From positions 1-64,000 of the forward strand of contig CALUJC010000009.1 in NCBI GenBank assembly GCA_944320865.1: 64,000 nt of DNA, in the 5' to 3' direction. The position numbers and the translations under genes were made by a program. This stretch comes from an uncultured Bacteroides sp. (GTDB taxonomy: Bacteria; Bacteroidota; Bacteroidia; Bacteroidales; Bacteroidaceae). The notes below the pieces were generated by a model. It made no database searches. It saw only the letters and a program-made list of their open reading frames with translations, and had not been told where the DNA came from. Of this stretch, positions 51,201 to 59,964 are shown one piece after another; the first letter of the stretch is position 1; each line of letters begins with the position of its first letter.

Positions 51201-51398
51201 CGGATACATAACACGAATAACTTGATTAAGCTACCTAATGGGAAAGGGAGTATTCATGCAAAGATTTCGGGTTATTACTCGTCAAAACCTGACTTTGCTA
51301 ATGGATTGACTGTTAGAGATTGGCTTAGGTCTCAAAACTTTAAGGAACAATATAAATTTGGAATAACTAAATTAAAAGAATTCGGATGGGAACCATAA
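48279..51398 (+). CDS. RHS-repeat polymorphic toxin with C-terminal WHH nuclease tip
   Basis: An exported 1039-residue toxin. MKRTILFSIGLFACLATAGAQ is the signal; the ATG at 48249 would add a 10-residue leader. A DUF6443-like N-terminus (NVTYYDGLGRPSLHVGLG) is followed by YD/RHS repeats (YEYDDADRLTY-like units) and the RHS core YKYNGKEYDDKKGLNWYDYG and FTTVDPSAENYYYSTPYAY. After TDPTGTDW comes a variable tip whose last 85 residues read QAWHHIVEQNPSNLAKFGAE, IHNTNNLIKLP and IHAKISGYYSS, an HNH/Endo VII-like nuclease (W957-H958-H959). The body is GC-rich and the DNA past about 50200 is clearly AT-richer. It overlaps its immunity gene. Confidence 0.9.
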   Translation: MKRTILFSIGLFACLATAGAQDAAQNYVLRRTMLDEAGTGSMDNVTYYDGLGRPSLHVGLGAAPDGKNLLTLQEYDDAGRESATWLPVALADDCPTATAIQSAAKSAYGDNLPYAKTVYEASPLNRVSQQYGPGAAWHNGHPVRTERMANGTALPLSCLHYKVNTSGGALVENGNYAAGELYVQKSTDEDGNVAYTFTDKQGQLLLERRMDGSTPHDTYYVYDIYGNLCYVLQPMYQSEKSLEKYAFQYQYDHRNRCVRKTLPGAEYVEYTYDDADRLTYSQDGNQRAKNTWTYYLYDKFGRLTEQGECTGKDASSGQTVHLKNYYDSYGFAGGTGFPASQFANDTSTHGKGKLTGCEVTVLGSGNKLYAAYYYDDKGREMKTVQSNLLGGYDVTTTTYSFSGMPLTVTHTHTNSGTVSLTEVYAYTYDHANRLTKVEHTLDGAKVTLASYTYDDFGRLKSKNLHGSAANKQEYMYNLRGWLTGITGNKLSQALLYETSLGTPAYNGNISSMVWQAGDETAIRGYNFSYDGLDRLTTAAYHENLIEINDHFTEKVTGYDKNGNILSLQRYGQTGASAYGLIDNLTYTLDGNRPTRIDDGATAAAYNGGFEFKDGVKQANEYAYDANGNLTKDLNKNISSIQYNCLNLPQVVTFSDGSTITYTYAADGTKLRVVHKIGSTTTTTDYCGNVVYENSTPKYLLTEEGYVTLADKKYHYFLKDHQGNNRVVVDATGTVEEVNHYYPFGGTFASTSVQPYKYNGKEYDDKKGLNWYDYGARHYDAATGRFTTVDPSAENYYYSTPYAYCESNPVNRTDPTGTDWIQDRYGSFLWDANATNQETTRRGWTYVGTALPEDTHPYHVLEEINGQLYHKNTTNLFASVINRAAGKQVLVEKKRYNPVEDQAMEQVVGIGSGMIAGSTVGKVAGKIIGSFAKSSGKGFSSFNAFKKAYGPAGEGQAWHHIVEQNPSNLAKFGAERIHNTNNLIKLPNGKGSIHAKISGYYSSKPDFANGLTVRDWLRSQNFKEQYKFGITKLKEFGWEP

Positions 51399-51751
51399 AA
51401 GAAATGACTATAGAACAAGCATTAATTCTGTTTGAACAGAACTGCATAAAACGAGGAGATGCGTTATATGAAGGAAACAGTAAGTTAGCAAACCGATGCT
51501 ATGACAAAATTCGGAGTTTGGCATCTTTTCTCCGGAAAGAGAGCAAATTATCTCAGTTAGCAGCATTTTATACACACCCTAATCTGAATGTTAGATTGAC
51601 AGCTGCTGCTTATATGTTACCTGTTGATGAAAAACAAAGTTTAAAGGTCTTAAAAGAAATTGCTCAAAAAAAAGTATTTGGATCACTTGATGCCCAAATG
51701 ACTATCAGGGAATGGAAAAACGGCAATCTTAAAAACTTCTATACTTTGTAG
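51386..51751 (+). CDS. DUF2019-like immunity protein for the RHS nuclease
   Basis: A small cytoplasmic, all-helical protein of 121 residues (115 if it starts at MTIEQALILF, 51404). DALYEGNSKLANRCYDKIRS and LAAFYTHPNLNVRLTAAAYM fit the HEAT-like DUF2019 family, whose members neutralise polymorphic-toxin nucleases. Its ATG lies 13 nt inside the toxin gene's end, so the two are translated together. AT-rich codon use matches the toxin tip, not the RHS body, so tip and immunity probably travelled as one cassette. Confidence 0.78.
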   Translation: MGTIKEMTIEQALILFEQNCIKRGDALYEGNSKLANRCYDKIRSLASFLRKESKLSQLAAFYTHPNLNVRLTAAAYMLPVDEKQSLKVLKEIAQKKVFGSLDAQMTIREWKNGNLKNFYTL

Positions 51752-51953
51752 CAGCAATATTATTGTGGTAAACTGGCAATCCCGGCAAACCGTATCAATG
51801 AATAGGAGGTAATAGAAGGGGCGCGAATGCTTTCCTACTATTACCTCTTTTACACAATTATCATGCCCACACACCATATTTCTCCCCCTAACCGTACCAT
51901 CGAAAGCAATAATTTGCTTACTTTGCACTGCTGATTAACAGAGACATCGACTT

Positions 51954-54110
51954 ATGGCTAAAAAGAAAGAAAAACGGGAGAAGAAAGCAGGCAAGCGCAT
52001 GAAGAAAAAAGAACTCGTGAAGGTGCTGCTCGACTTTTTCCACGTAAACCAAAACGAGACATTGCCGCTGAAATACATTTTCGAGCGGTTGAAGTTCACC
52101 ACTCACCCGCAAAAAATGCTGTGTATGGATGTGCTGGACGAACTGAAGGAGGACGATTACATCTGCGAGACCGACAAGCATAAATACCGACTTAACAACC
52201 ACGGAGTGGAGATGACGGGCACCTTCCAACGCAAAAGCAACGGCAAGAATTCGTTTATCCCCGACGGAGGCGGAGACCCCATCTTTATTGCCGAACGCAA
52301 CTCGGCACACGCCATGGCGGGTGACCGGGTAAAGATTGCTTTCTATGCCAAACGCCACGGACGTACCGCCGAAGGAGAGGTAATAGAAATACTGAAACGT
52401 GCCAACGACACCTTTGTGGGCACGCTGGAGGTGACCAAGGGCTATGCCTTCCTCGTGACGGAAAACCGCACGCTGGCCAATGACATATTTATCCCCAAAG
52501 AAAAACTGAAAGGCGGACGGACGGGAGACAAGGCCATTGTGAAGGTAGTAGAGTGGCCGGACAAGGCAAAGAATCCCATCGGACAAGTGATAGACATATT
52601 GGGCCGCGCGGGCGAGAACAACACCGAGATGCACGCCATACTGGCAGAGTTCGGGCTGCCCTACACCTATCCGAAGAACGTAGAGGATGCTGCCGACCGC
52701 ATTCCCGCCGAAATACCTGCCGAAGAGATAGCCCGCCGGGAAGATTTCCGCCCGGTAACGACTTTCACCATAGACCCCAAGGATGCCAAAGACTTCGACG
52801 ACGCTATTTCTATCCGCCGACTGCCCGACGGGTTATGGGAAGTAGGCGTGCACATTGCCGACGTAACCTACTACGTAAAGGAGGGCACCGTTATCGACAA
52901 GGAGGCCGAGAAGCGTGCCACCTCCGTCTACCTGGTAGACCGCACCATCCCCATGCTGCCCGAACGCCTGTGCAATTTCCTCTGCTCCCTGCGTCCCGAC
53001 GAGGAGAAGCTGGCCTACAGCGTCATCTTCCACATGGACGACCAGGCTGTGGTGAAGGATTCACGCGTGGTGCACACCATCATCAAGAGTAACCGCCGCT
53101 TTACCTACGAGGAGGCACAACAGGTCATAGAAACCGGGCAGGGCGACTTCAAGGACGAACTGCTGCAACTGGACAAGCTGGCCAAAGTGCTGCGCGAAAA
53201 GCGCTTCCAGGCGGGAGCCATCAACTTTGACCGCTATGAGGTGAAGTTCGAGCTGGACGACAAGGGAAAGCCCGTCAGTGTATATTTCAAGGTGGCTAAG
53301 GATGCCAACAAGCTGGTGGAGGAGTTCATGCTGCTGGCCAACCGCACCGTGGCCGAGAAAATTGGCCATGTGCCCGAAGGCAAGAAGGCCAAAGTATTCC
53401 CCTACCGTATACACGATTTGCCCGACCCTGAAAAGCTGGACAACCTAGCTCTGTTCATCGCCCGCTTCGGCTACAAGCTACGCACGTCGGGCACAAAAGC
53501 CGACGTTTCCAAGTCCATCAACCACCTGCTGGACGACATCCAGGGCAAGAAGGAGGAGAACCTCATTGAAACCGTATCCATCCGTGCCATGCAAAAAGCA
53601 CGCTACTCCACGCACAACATCGGTCACTACGGACTGGCTTTCGACTACTACACGCACTTCACTTCGCCTATCCGCCGCTATCCGGACATGATGGTGCACC
53701 GTCTGCTTACCCGCTACCTGGACGAGCACAAACGCACCGTAAGCGAAAACAAATATGAAGCCCTGTGCGAGCACAGCAGTGCCATGGAGCAACTGGCTGC
53801 CAATGCCGAGCGAGCCTCGGTGAAGTACAAGCAAGTGGAATTCATGCAGGAACACGTGGGACAGACGTACGACGGCGTCATCTCGGGCGTCACGGAGTGG
53901 GGTCTGTATGTGGAGCTGAATGAAAACAAGTGTGAAGGCATGATACCCATCCGCGACTTGGACGACGATTATTACGAATTCGACGAGAAAAACTACTGCC
54001 TGCGCGGACGGCGCAAGAAACGCGTGTACAGCCTGGGCGACGCCATCACCATACAGGTGGCACGGGCCAACCTGGAGAAGAAGCAACTGGACTTCGCACT
54101 GGTGGAATAA
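51954..54110 (+). CDS. rnr: Ribonuclease R
   Basis: Processive 3'-5' exoribonuclease of 718 residues that degrades structured RNA. A basic N-terminus (MAKKKEKREKKAGKRMKKKE) and a winged-helix region (about 15-85) precede two cold-shock domains, the RNB catalytic domain with DPKDAKDFDDAIS (Asp 274, 280, 282 and 283 are the metal-site set) and a C-terminal S1 domain (about 635-715, GVISGVTEWGLYVELNENKC). YSTHNIGHYGLAFDYYTHFT SPIRRYPD-type block is intact. A single-gene unit; a TTACTTTG-like box lies about 20 nt before the ATG. Confidence 0.97.
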   Translation: MAKKKEKREKKAGKRMKKKELVKVLLDFFHVNQNETLPLKYIFERLKFTTHPQKMLCMDVLDELKEDDYICETDKHKYRLNNHGVEMTGTFQRKSNGKNSFIPDGGGDPIFIAERNSAHAMAGDRVKIAFYAKRHGRTAEGEVIEILKRANDTFVGTLEVTKGYAFLVTENRTLANDIFIPKEKLKGGRTGDKAIVKVVEWPDKAKNPIGQVIDILGRAGENNTEMHAILAEFGLPYTYPKNVEDAADRIPAEIPAEEIARREDFRPVTTFTIDPKDAKDFDDAISIRRLPDGLWEVGVHIADVTYYVKEGTVIDKEAEKRATSVYLVDRTIPMLPERLCNFLCSLRPDEEKLAYSVIFHMDDQAVVKDSRVVHTIIKSNRRFTYEEAQQVIETGQGDFKDELLQLDKLAKVLREKRFQAGAINFDRYEVKFELDDKGKPVSVYFKVAKDANKLVEEFMLLANRTVAEKIGHVPEGKKAKVFPYRIHDLPDPEKLDNLALFIARFGYKLRTSGTKADVSKSINHLLDDIQGKKEENLIETVSIRAMQKARYSTHNIGHYGLAFDYYTHFTSPIRRYPDMMVHRLLTRYLDEHKRTVSENKYEALCEHSSAMEQLAANAERASVKYKQVEFMQEHVGQTYDGVISGVTEWGLYVELNENKCEGMIPIRDLDDDYYEFDEKNYCLRGRRKKRVYSLGDAITIQVARANLEKKQLDFALVE

Positions 54111-54144
54111 CCCTTTATGCAAGGAAGAAAAACAGAACCAACGT

Positions 54145-54175
54145 TTTGCGCATACGGCAACAATGCTTATCTTTG
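54145..54175 (+). promoter_or_regulatory. Promoter of the TolB-like lipoprotein gene
   Basis: TTTG at 54145-54148, 19 nt, TATCTTTG at 54168-54175. Both boxes match. The leader to the ATG at 54257 is about 75 nt. Confidence 0.72.
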
Positions 54176-54256
54176 CCCGTGCAATAGGCTTGCCAACCTG
54201 CTGAATATGAAAACAGACACAAACCGGATTGTTACATTTTATTAATTATACATCGT

Positions 54257-55282
54257 ATGAAAAGACATCTTCTTAAAAATGGAATCATGATGCTCTGTGT
54301 AGCCTCACTTTCCGCATGCGGTTCAAGCAAATACCTTGACATGTATGCACCCGAAGAAAGCGGCTTGAACGTCATGAAAATCACCGATGAGTCTTCCAAC
54401 TCCGTGATTGGTAATATCAGAATAAATCTTATCGGGAAAGGAAATTTTGCCTACACCACCGTCGGTGGCTGCAAGAACAGCAAAACATACTGGGGGACAG
54501 ACAGACTGCTCGCCATCTCGCCCGACGGGACAGAACTGGGTTACGTCAGCAACATCAACAAACAGTGGAACGTGATGATACGCAGCAGCAATACGCAAGG
54601 CACCTCCACACAACGCACCTTCAGGGACATCAGCGACTTTTCATGGGGGAACAACGGATATCTGTACTTCTCTGACCGCTCGGACATACAGAAAGTTCAA
54701 ATCTGCTCGACAAACGCCCATGCGGGCAGCATCATGCGCCAGCTCACCAACAACAGCATCGACAAGAACCCCGTGGTGACCACCGACGGCAAACTACTGT
54801 TCTTTACCCGTATCGACAAGTCGGGTCCATTTATCTGGTCGCTTGACCTGGAAAACGGAGCCTTGACCTCGTGCGCACGTGGCTACAACCCTACACTGGT
54901 GGGCGACCGCACAGATTCATTCATCTGCGTGCGCAACTCTACGGCCGGGCTTAGCGAAATCTGGATGGTGAATTATGTGGAAGGAAAAGAAACACTCATC
55001 CTCTCCGACAAAAACCGAGGCTTCACCAACCCGGTGCTCTCGCCCGACGGACAATGGATTTTGTGTCAAGGAAACAGCAAATCATCCATTACCAAAAAGA
55101 ATAACCTGGATATCTTCGCTGTAAAGGTAGATGGAACAGGCTTCGTGCAACTGACTTACCACCCGGCAGAAGACTGCTGTCCGGTATGGTCGAACGACGG
55201 CAAATACATTTATTTCCTCTCTACGCGTGCCAACAAAGACGATTACTTCAACATCTGGCGTATCCGTTTCGATGTAATGTAA
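54257..55282 (+). CDS. TolB/PD40-type beta-propeller lipoprotein
   Basis: A 341-residue lipoprotein (signal ending LSAC, then GSSKYLDM). Repeated PD40 blades are visible: LLAISPDGTELGYVSNINKQ, DKNPVVTTDGKLLFFTRIDK, TNPVLSPDGQWILCQGN and CCPVWSNDGKYIYFLSTRAN. The fold is the TolB-like six-blade propeller, used for protein-protein contact in the periplasm. No TolA or Pal gene is adjacent, so it is probably an orphan envelope protein rather than true TolB. It forms a single-gene unit with a strong terminator. Confidence 0.85.
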   Translation: MKRHLLKNGIMMLCVASLSACGSSKYLDMYAPEESGLNVMKITDESSNSVIGNIRINLIGKGNFAYTTVGGCKNSKTYWGTDRLLAISPDGTELGYVSNINKQWNVMIRSSNTQGTSTQRTFRDISDFSWGNNGYLYFSDRSDIQKVQICSTNAHAGSIMRQLTNNSIDKNPVVTTDGKLLFFTRIDKSGPFIWSLDLENGALTSCARGYNPTLVGDRTDSFICVRNSTAGLSEIWMVNYVEGKETLILSDKNRGFTNPVLSPDGQWILCQGNSKSSITKKNNLDIFAVKVDGTGFVQLTYHPAEDCCPVWSNDGKYIYFLSTRANKDDYFNIWRIRFDVM

Positions 55283-55308
55283 ATCCATTTATAATCTTTC
55301 TTTGAGAG

Positions 55309-55361
55309 AGTCCTGAAACTCTAACCTTTTCCCGGGTATTGGAGTTCCAGGACTTTTTTTA
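55309..55361 (+). terminator. Rho-independent terminator after the TolB-like gene
   Basis: AGTCCTGAAACTC (55309-55321) pairs with GAGTTCCAGGACT (55342-55354), 12 of 13 positions, followed by a run of T to 55360. It separates this gene from the arabinose cluster. Confidence 0.88.
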
Positions 55362-55488
55362 TTCCATATAAATTCGATATAACCCGGCTGCACAATCAGA
55401 AATATAAGCCTATTTCCAAAAACATGTTGTGAAACACATGAACTTACGTGCGAAACTCAATACATATTTCGTAATATTGCAATCAAAT

Positions 55489-55507
55489 AAGTGTAGATAA
55501 TACACTT
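55489..55507. promoter_or_regulatory. Candidate AraR operator upstream of the arabinose cluster
   Basis: AAGTGTAGATAATACACTT is a perfect 7-5-7 palindrome (AAGTGTA/TACACTT), 75 nt before the symporter ATG and the only such site in the gap before the ara genes. The cluster encodes its own Nudix-type AraR regulator. The match of this palindrome to the known AraR motif was not checked. Confidence 0.55.
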
Positions 55508-55582
55508 GCTGTATCCAGGCTCTCAATATACCTGTATAACCTAAGAAATCTAATAAAAACATAACATAAAAAACGAGTAATT

Positions 55583-57337
55583 ATGGATTGGTACTCACAA
55601 CAATTTGTATGGCTTGATTGGGCCATCATTGTAATCGGAAGTGCCCTTGTGGCCTGGGCCGTTTATCGGACAGTACAAAAAGACAAACGCATGCAGCGTG
55701 AAGCAGACAGCGAAGACTATCTGTTTGGCAAAGGAGAACCATGGTACATTATTGGTGCGGCTATTTTTGCTGCAAATATCGGTTCGGAACATTTGGTGGG
55801 GCTTGCCGGAACAGGTGCAAAAGACGGTGTAGGCATGGCCCACTGGGAAATGCAAGGTTGGATGATTCTTATACTCGGCTGGCTTTTTGTTCCTTTCTAT
55901 CAACTGCTAAACAATAAATTGGGCAAAATCATCACTATGCCCGACTTTTTGAAGTTCCGCTATACCAAGGCCACAGGTTCATGGCTGTCTATTATTACGC
56001 TGGTGGCTTACGTGCTTACCAAAGTAAGCGTGACAGCTTTTACCGGAGGCATCTTTTTCGAATACCTGTTGGGCATTCCTTTTTGGTGGGGAGCTATCGG
56101 ACTGATTGGCATTACCGCCATTTTTACGGTGTTTGGCGGCATGAAAGGAGTAATGACTCTTTCTGCCATACAGACACCTATTCTTATTATCGGCTCATTC
56201 TTAGTGCTTTTCCTTGGACTTGCAGCCTTGGGCGGTGGCAATATAGGCACCGGCTGGACAAACATGATGGACTTTTGCGGACAACTGCACGATGGCTACG
56301 GCACGACCCACATGTTCCACTGGGACGAAGGCGACCCGATGTATAAGGAATATCCGGGTTTTGTAGTCTTCATTGGCGCCAGCATCATCGGTTTCTGGTA
56401 TTGGTGCACCGACCAGCACATTGTACAACGCGTATTGGGCCAAACTAAAGGAGAGCCAAACATGGAGGTCATGAAACGCGCACGTCGCGGTACGATTGCC
56501 GCCGGCTACTTCAAGTTGCTGCCGGTATTCATGTTCCTGATTCCGGGAATGATTGCCGCCGCACTGGCAGAAGACCCGAACAGTGGTTTTGCATTTTCGC
56601 TAAAAGCCGGAACGACCGACCCAGACTTCGATGCGGCCTTTGCCCAAATGGTGAAGTTCATCTTGCCCGCAGGAGTCAAAGGCATTGTAACCATTGGGTT
56701 CATTTGTGCCCTTGTCGCGTCATTGGCCGCGTTCTTCAATTCATGCGCCACCCTTTTTACAGAGGATTTCTATAAACCGATGAAAAAAGGTATGAGCGAA
56801 GCCCACTATGTATTGGTAGGCCGCATCGCAACAGTAGTGGTCGTATTGCTTGGCTTAGCCTGGATGCCTGTCATGATGAGCATGGACACGCTTTACAGCT
56901 ATTTGCAGAACATCCAGTCGTTGCTGGCTCCGGCCATGGTGGCAGTTTTTGCTTTAGGCATTTTCTCAAAGAAAATTACGCCGTTGGCCGGACAATGGGG
57001 GTTGATAGGCGGATTCCTCGTAGGCATGCTCCGCCTGATAACCAATGTCATCACAAAGAACGGAAATGCCGTAATGGACGGAGCCTTTTGGGAAAGCACG
57101 GCCTGGTTCTGGCAAACGAACTGGCTTGTATTCGAGGTCTGGCTGCTTGTCTTTATCATACTGTTGATGGTGGTGGTTTCCTTCTTTACACCCGCTCCTT
57201 CACAAACCCAGATAGACGCCATAACATTTACCGCTGAATATAAAAAGGAGATTCGCGAAAGCTGGAACAAATGGGATATCATTGCCGCATTAGGCGTCAT
57301 TGCCTGCTGTGCTGCATTCTACTGGTATTTCTGGTAA
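55583..57337 (+). CDS. Sodium:solute symporter (SSS family), likely L-arabinose transporter
   Basis: An integral membrane carrier of 584 residues with about 14 helices, including a C-terminal one (WDIIAALGVIACCAAFYWYF). The N-terminal region has the SSS pattern DYLFGKGEPWYIIGAAIFAANIGSEHLVGLAG, here described as the Na/sugar site, and later GFWYWCTDQHIVQRVLGQT as in SglT-type sugar symporters. Position as first gene of the arabinose cluster suggests arabinose uptake across the inner membrane. The palindrome at 55489-55507 lies upstream. Confidence 0.9.
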   Translation: MDWYSQQFVWLDWAIIVIGSALVAWAVYRTVQKDKRMQREADSEDYLFGKGEPWYIIGAAIFAANIGSEHLVGLAGTGAKDGVGMAHWEMQGWMILILGWLFVPFYQLLNNKLGKIITMPDFLKFRYTKATGSWLSIITLVAYVLTKVSVTAFTGGIFFEYLLGIPFWWGAIGLIGITAIFTVFGGMKGVMTLSAIQTPILIIGSFLVLFLGLAALGGGNIGTGWTNMMDFCGQLHDGYGTTHMFHWDEGDPMYKEYPGFVVFIGASIIGFWYWCTDQHIVQRVLGQTKGEPNMEVMKRARRGTIAAGYFKLLPVFMFLIPGMIAAALAEDPNSGFAFSLKAGTTDPDFDAAFAQMVKFILPAGVKGIVTIGFICALVASLAAFFNSCATLFTEDFYKPMKKGMSEAHYVLVGRIATVVVVLLGLAWMPVMMSMDTLYSYLQNIQSLLAPAMVAVFALGIFSKKITPLAGQWGLIGGFLVGMLRLITNVITKNGNAVMDGAFWESTAWFWQTNWLVFEVWLLVFIILLMVVVSFFTPAPSQTQIDAITFTAEYKKEIRESWNKWDIIAALGVIACCAAFYWYFW

Positions 57338-57374
57338 CATCGCATTCTATTAAAATACCCATAAACATATAATC

Positions 57375-58526
57375 ATGAAAAGTATTCAGACCTCCATATT
57401 AGGAATAAGCACAGCCCTGCTTCTACTTGCCGGCTGCGCCACACAAAAAGAGAAAACGGCACTGACCCAATCGGGATTGAACCCCGCAAACTTTGAAACG
57501 ATTGTCGACGGGACAAAAGCCGTCAGATTGTACACGCTGACCAACCATAACGGCATGGAGGTGTGTATCACCAACTTTGGCGGACGCATCGTTTCATTGA
57601 TGGTGCCCGACAAAAACGGAACAATGACGGATGTCGTATTAGGCTTTGACAACATCGCAGACTATCAGAACATTCCAAGCGACTTCGGCGCATCGGTAGG
57701 ACGCTATGCCAACCGCATCAACCAAGGGCGCATGACCATTGACGGGAAGGATATACAACTGCCCACCAACAACTTCGGGCATTGCCTGCACGGGGGGCCT
57801 ACCGGATGGCAATATCAAGTCTATGAAGCAAACCAGACCAATGACAGCACTTTGACATTGACCATGAAATCGCCGGACGGCGACAACAACTTTCCCGGCA
57901 ACGTAACCGCCCAGGTAACCTACTCGCTGACCGCCGGGAATGCCATCGACATCAAGTATGAGGCCACGACAGACAAGACCACGGTAATCAACATGACCAA
58001 CCATTCGTACTTCAACCTGAATGGCGACCCGTCCAAACCCGGGACTGACCAGGTATTGTATGTAGCAGCCGACAGCATCACACCGGTAGACAGCACCTAT
58101 ATGACCAACGGCACCATGATGGCCGTGAAGGATACGCCATTCGACTTCAACACGCCCAAGCCAATTGCCCCGGATGTAACCGACTTCAATAATGAACAAG
58201 TGAAGTTCGGAGACGGATTCGACCATAACTGGGTGCTGAGAACCAAAGGCGACATCAACCAAGTGGCAGCCAGGTTGAGCAGCCCGCTGACAGGCATCAC
58301 GCTGACCGTCTACACCAACGAGCCGGGCATCCAAGTCTATACCGGCAACTTCCTGGACGGGACGGTAAAGGGAAAGAAGGGCATTGCCTACCCCAAACGG
58401 GCTTCAGTATGCCTGGAAACACAACACTACCCGGACAGCCCCAACCATCCGCAATGGCCATCGGTCATCCTGAAGCCGGGCAACGTCTACCACAGCCATT
58501 GCATTTTCCAATTTGGTGTAGAGTAA
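57375..58526 (+). CDS. galM: Aldose 1-epimerase (mutarotase), periplasmic lipoprotein
   Basis: A 383-residue mutarotase with signal MKSIQTSILGISTALLLLAGC, so anchored outside the cytoplasm. FGGRIVSLMVPDKNG opens the galactose-mutarotase fold; GASVGRYANRINQGRM holds the sugar-binding Arg; NMTNHSYFNLNGDP contains a catalytic His, and GDGFDHNWVL plus VCLETQHYPDSPNH the acid/base region. It interconverts sugar anomers, here presumably arabinose, before transport by the upstream symporter. It starts 37 nt after that gene. Confidence 0.94.
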   Translation: MKSIQTSILGISTALLLLAGCATQKEKTALTQSGLNPANFETIVDGTKAVRLYTLTNHNGMEVCITNFGGRIVSLMVPDKNGTMTDVVLGFDNIADYQNIPSDFGASVGRYANRINQGRMTIDGKDIQLPTNNFGHCLHGGPTGWQYQVYEANQTNDSTLTLTMKSPDGDNNFPGNVTAQVTYSLTAGNAIDIKYEATTDKTTVINMTNHSYFNLNGDPSKPGTDQVLYVAADSITPVDSTYMTNGTMMAVKDTPFDFNTPKPIAPDVTDFNNEQVKFGDGFDHNWVLRTKGDINQVAARLSSPLTGITLTVYTNEPGIQVYTGNFLDGTVKGKKGIAYPKRASVCLETQHYPDSPNHPQWPSVILKPGNVYHSHCIFQFGVE

Positions 58527-58546
58527 CCATAGCCCCCCACACGCGT

Positions 58547-59224
58547 ATGACTGCATATTACAGCACCAACCCCAGGTTTTACGTAGGCATCGACTGCATC
58601 ATCTTCGGCTTCGAAAAGAACCAGCTGAACCTGTTGTTGCTTAAACGGAACTTTGAACCCGCCAAAGGCCAGTGGTCGCTGATGGGCGGATTCGTGCAGG
58701 CCGATGAGAGCACAGACGATGCCGCCAAACGAGTACTGTATGAACTGACCGGATTGAAGGATGTGTATATGGAACACATCGGGGCTTTTGGCGAAATAGA
58801 CAGAGACCCCGGCGAACGGGTCGTCTCGCTGGCATACTATGCGCTGATTAACATCAATGAATACGACCGCGCACTGGTGCAACAGCACAATGCCCACTGG
58901 GTGAACGTCAACGAGCTGCCCGACTTGATTTTCGACCACAACCAGATGGTGGAAAAGGCCAGGAGAGCCATGAAAGAGAAAGCATCGAGCGCGCCGATAG
59001 GATTCAACCTGCTGCCCGAGCTGTTTACGCTTACCCAGCTCCAGAATCTGTATGAAGCCATCTACGGGGAGCCTATAGACAAACGCAATTTCAGGAAACG
59101 CATTGCCTACATGGGCTTTATAGAGAAAACGGACAAGATAGACAAAACAGGGTCGAAAAGGGGAGCCAGCCTTTACAAGTTCAATGACAAGGCCTACCGG
59201 AAAGACCCTAAATTCAGACTATAA
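58547..59224 (+). CDS. araR: Nudix-family transcriptional regulator AraR
   Basis: A 225-residue regulator of the NrtR/AraR type found in Bacteroides arabinose clusters. The Nudix-like domain (about 10-140) has [20 protein letters not shown], but the core that should be REUxEE reads RVLYEL, so the key Glu residues of hydrolases are missing and catalysis is unlikely. The C-terminal winged helix (about 150-225; [35 protein letters not shown]) binds DNA. The start at 58547 gives the family N-terminus ([18 protein letters not shown]). It is known to repress and be released by arabinose in relatives; here it lies between galM and araD, 20 nt after galM. Confidence 0.88.
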   Translation: MTAYYSTNPRFYVGIDCIIFGFEKNQLNLLLLKRNFEPAKGQWSLMGGFVQADESTDDAAKRVLYELTGLKDVYMEHIGAFGEIDRDPGERVVSLAYYALININEYDRALVQQHNAHWVNVNELPDLIFDHNQMVEKARRAMKEKASSAPIGFNLLPELFTLTQLQNLYEAIYGEPIDKRNFRKRIAYMGFIEKTDKIDKTGSKRGASLYKFNDKAYRKDPKFRL

Positions 59225-59229
59225 GGATT

Positions 59230-59922
59230 ATGTTAGAAGAACTGAAAGAACAAGTATTCCATGCCAACCTCGACTTGGTGAAGCATGGGCTGGTCATCTT
59301 CACCTGGGGAAACGTGTCCGCCATCGACCGCAAGAGCGGGTTGGTGGTCATCAAGCCCAGCGGTGTAAGCTATGACGAAATGAAGGCCGCCGACATGGTG
59401 GTGGTAGACCTCGACGGCCGTGTAGTAGAGGGCAACCTGCGCCCCTCATCGGACACACCGACGCACGTGGTGCTCTACAAAGCCTTCCCCGAAATAGGCG
59501 GGGTGGTACACACCCACTCCACCTACGCCACGGCCTGGGCACAAGCCGGACGCGACATCCCCAACATCGGCACCACGCATGCCGACTACTTCCACCACGA
59601 CATCCCCTGCACGGCCGACATGACCGAGGCCGAAGTGAAGGGCGCATACGAACTGGAGACGGGCAACGTCATCGTGCGCCGCTTCCAGGGGATGAACCCC
59701 GTGCATACGCCCGGCGTACTGGTGAAGAACCACGGCCCCTTTGCCTGGGGCAAGGACGCGCACGACGCCGTGCACAACGCCGTGGTGATGGAGCAAGTGG
59801 CCAAGATGGCCTTCATAGCCTACGGCGTGAACCCCAACCTCACCATGAACCCCCTGCTCATCGAAAAGCACTTCAGCCGCAAGCACGGCCCGAACGCCTA
59901 CTACGGGCAGGCAAAAAAGTAA
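59230..59922 (+). CDS. araD: L-ribulose-5-phosphate 4-epimerase
   Basis: Class II aldolase-fold epimerase of 230 residues, converting L-ribulose 5-phosphate to D-xylulose 5-phosphate. [20 protein letters not shown] is the phosphate site; [20 protein letters not shown] precedes the metal ligands [16 protein letters not shown] and [31 protein letters not shown] completes it. It begins 5 nt after araR, so they are translated together. Confidence 0.96.
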   Translation: MLEELKEQVFHANLDLVKHGLVIFTWGNVSAIDRKSGLVVIKPSGVSYDEMKAADMVVVDLDGRVVEGNLRPSSDTPTHVVLYKAFPEIGGVVHTHSTYATAWAQAGRDIPNIGTTHADYFHHDIPCTADMTEAEVKGAYELETGNVIVRRFQGMNPVHTPGVLVKNHGPFAWGKDAHDAVHNAVVMEQVAKMAFIAYGVNPNLTMNPLLIEKHFSRKHGPNAYYGQAKK

Positions 59923-59956
59923 ACAGCGGGACGCCACGAGAACGCCCCTCTTACTT

Positions 59957-59964
59957 TAACTTTG
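59957..59964 (+). promoter_or_regulatory. -7 promoter box upstream of araA
   Basis: TAACTTTG ends exactly where the 22-nt array begins, 257 nt before the araA ATG. It would put the whole array in the 5' leader of araA-araB messages. No clear -33 TTTG is seen. Confidence 0.5.
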
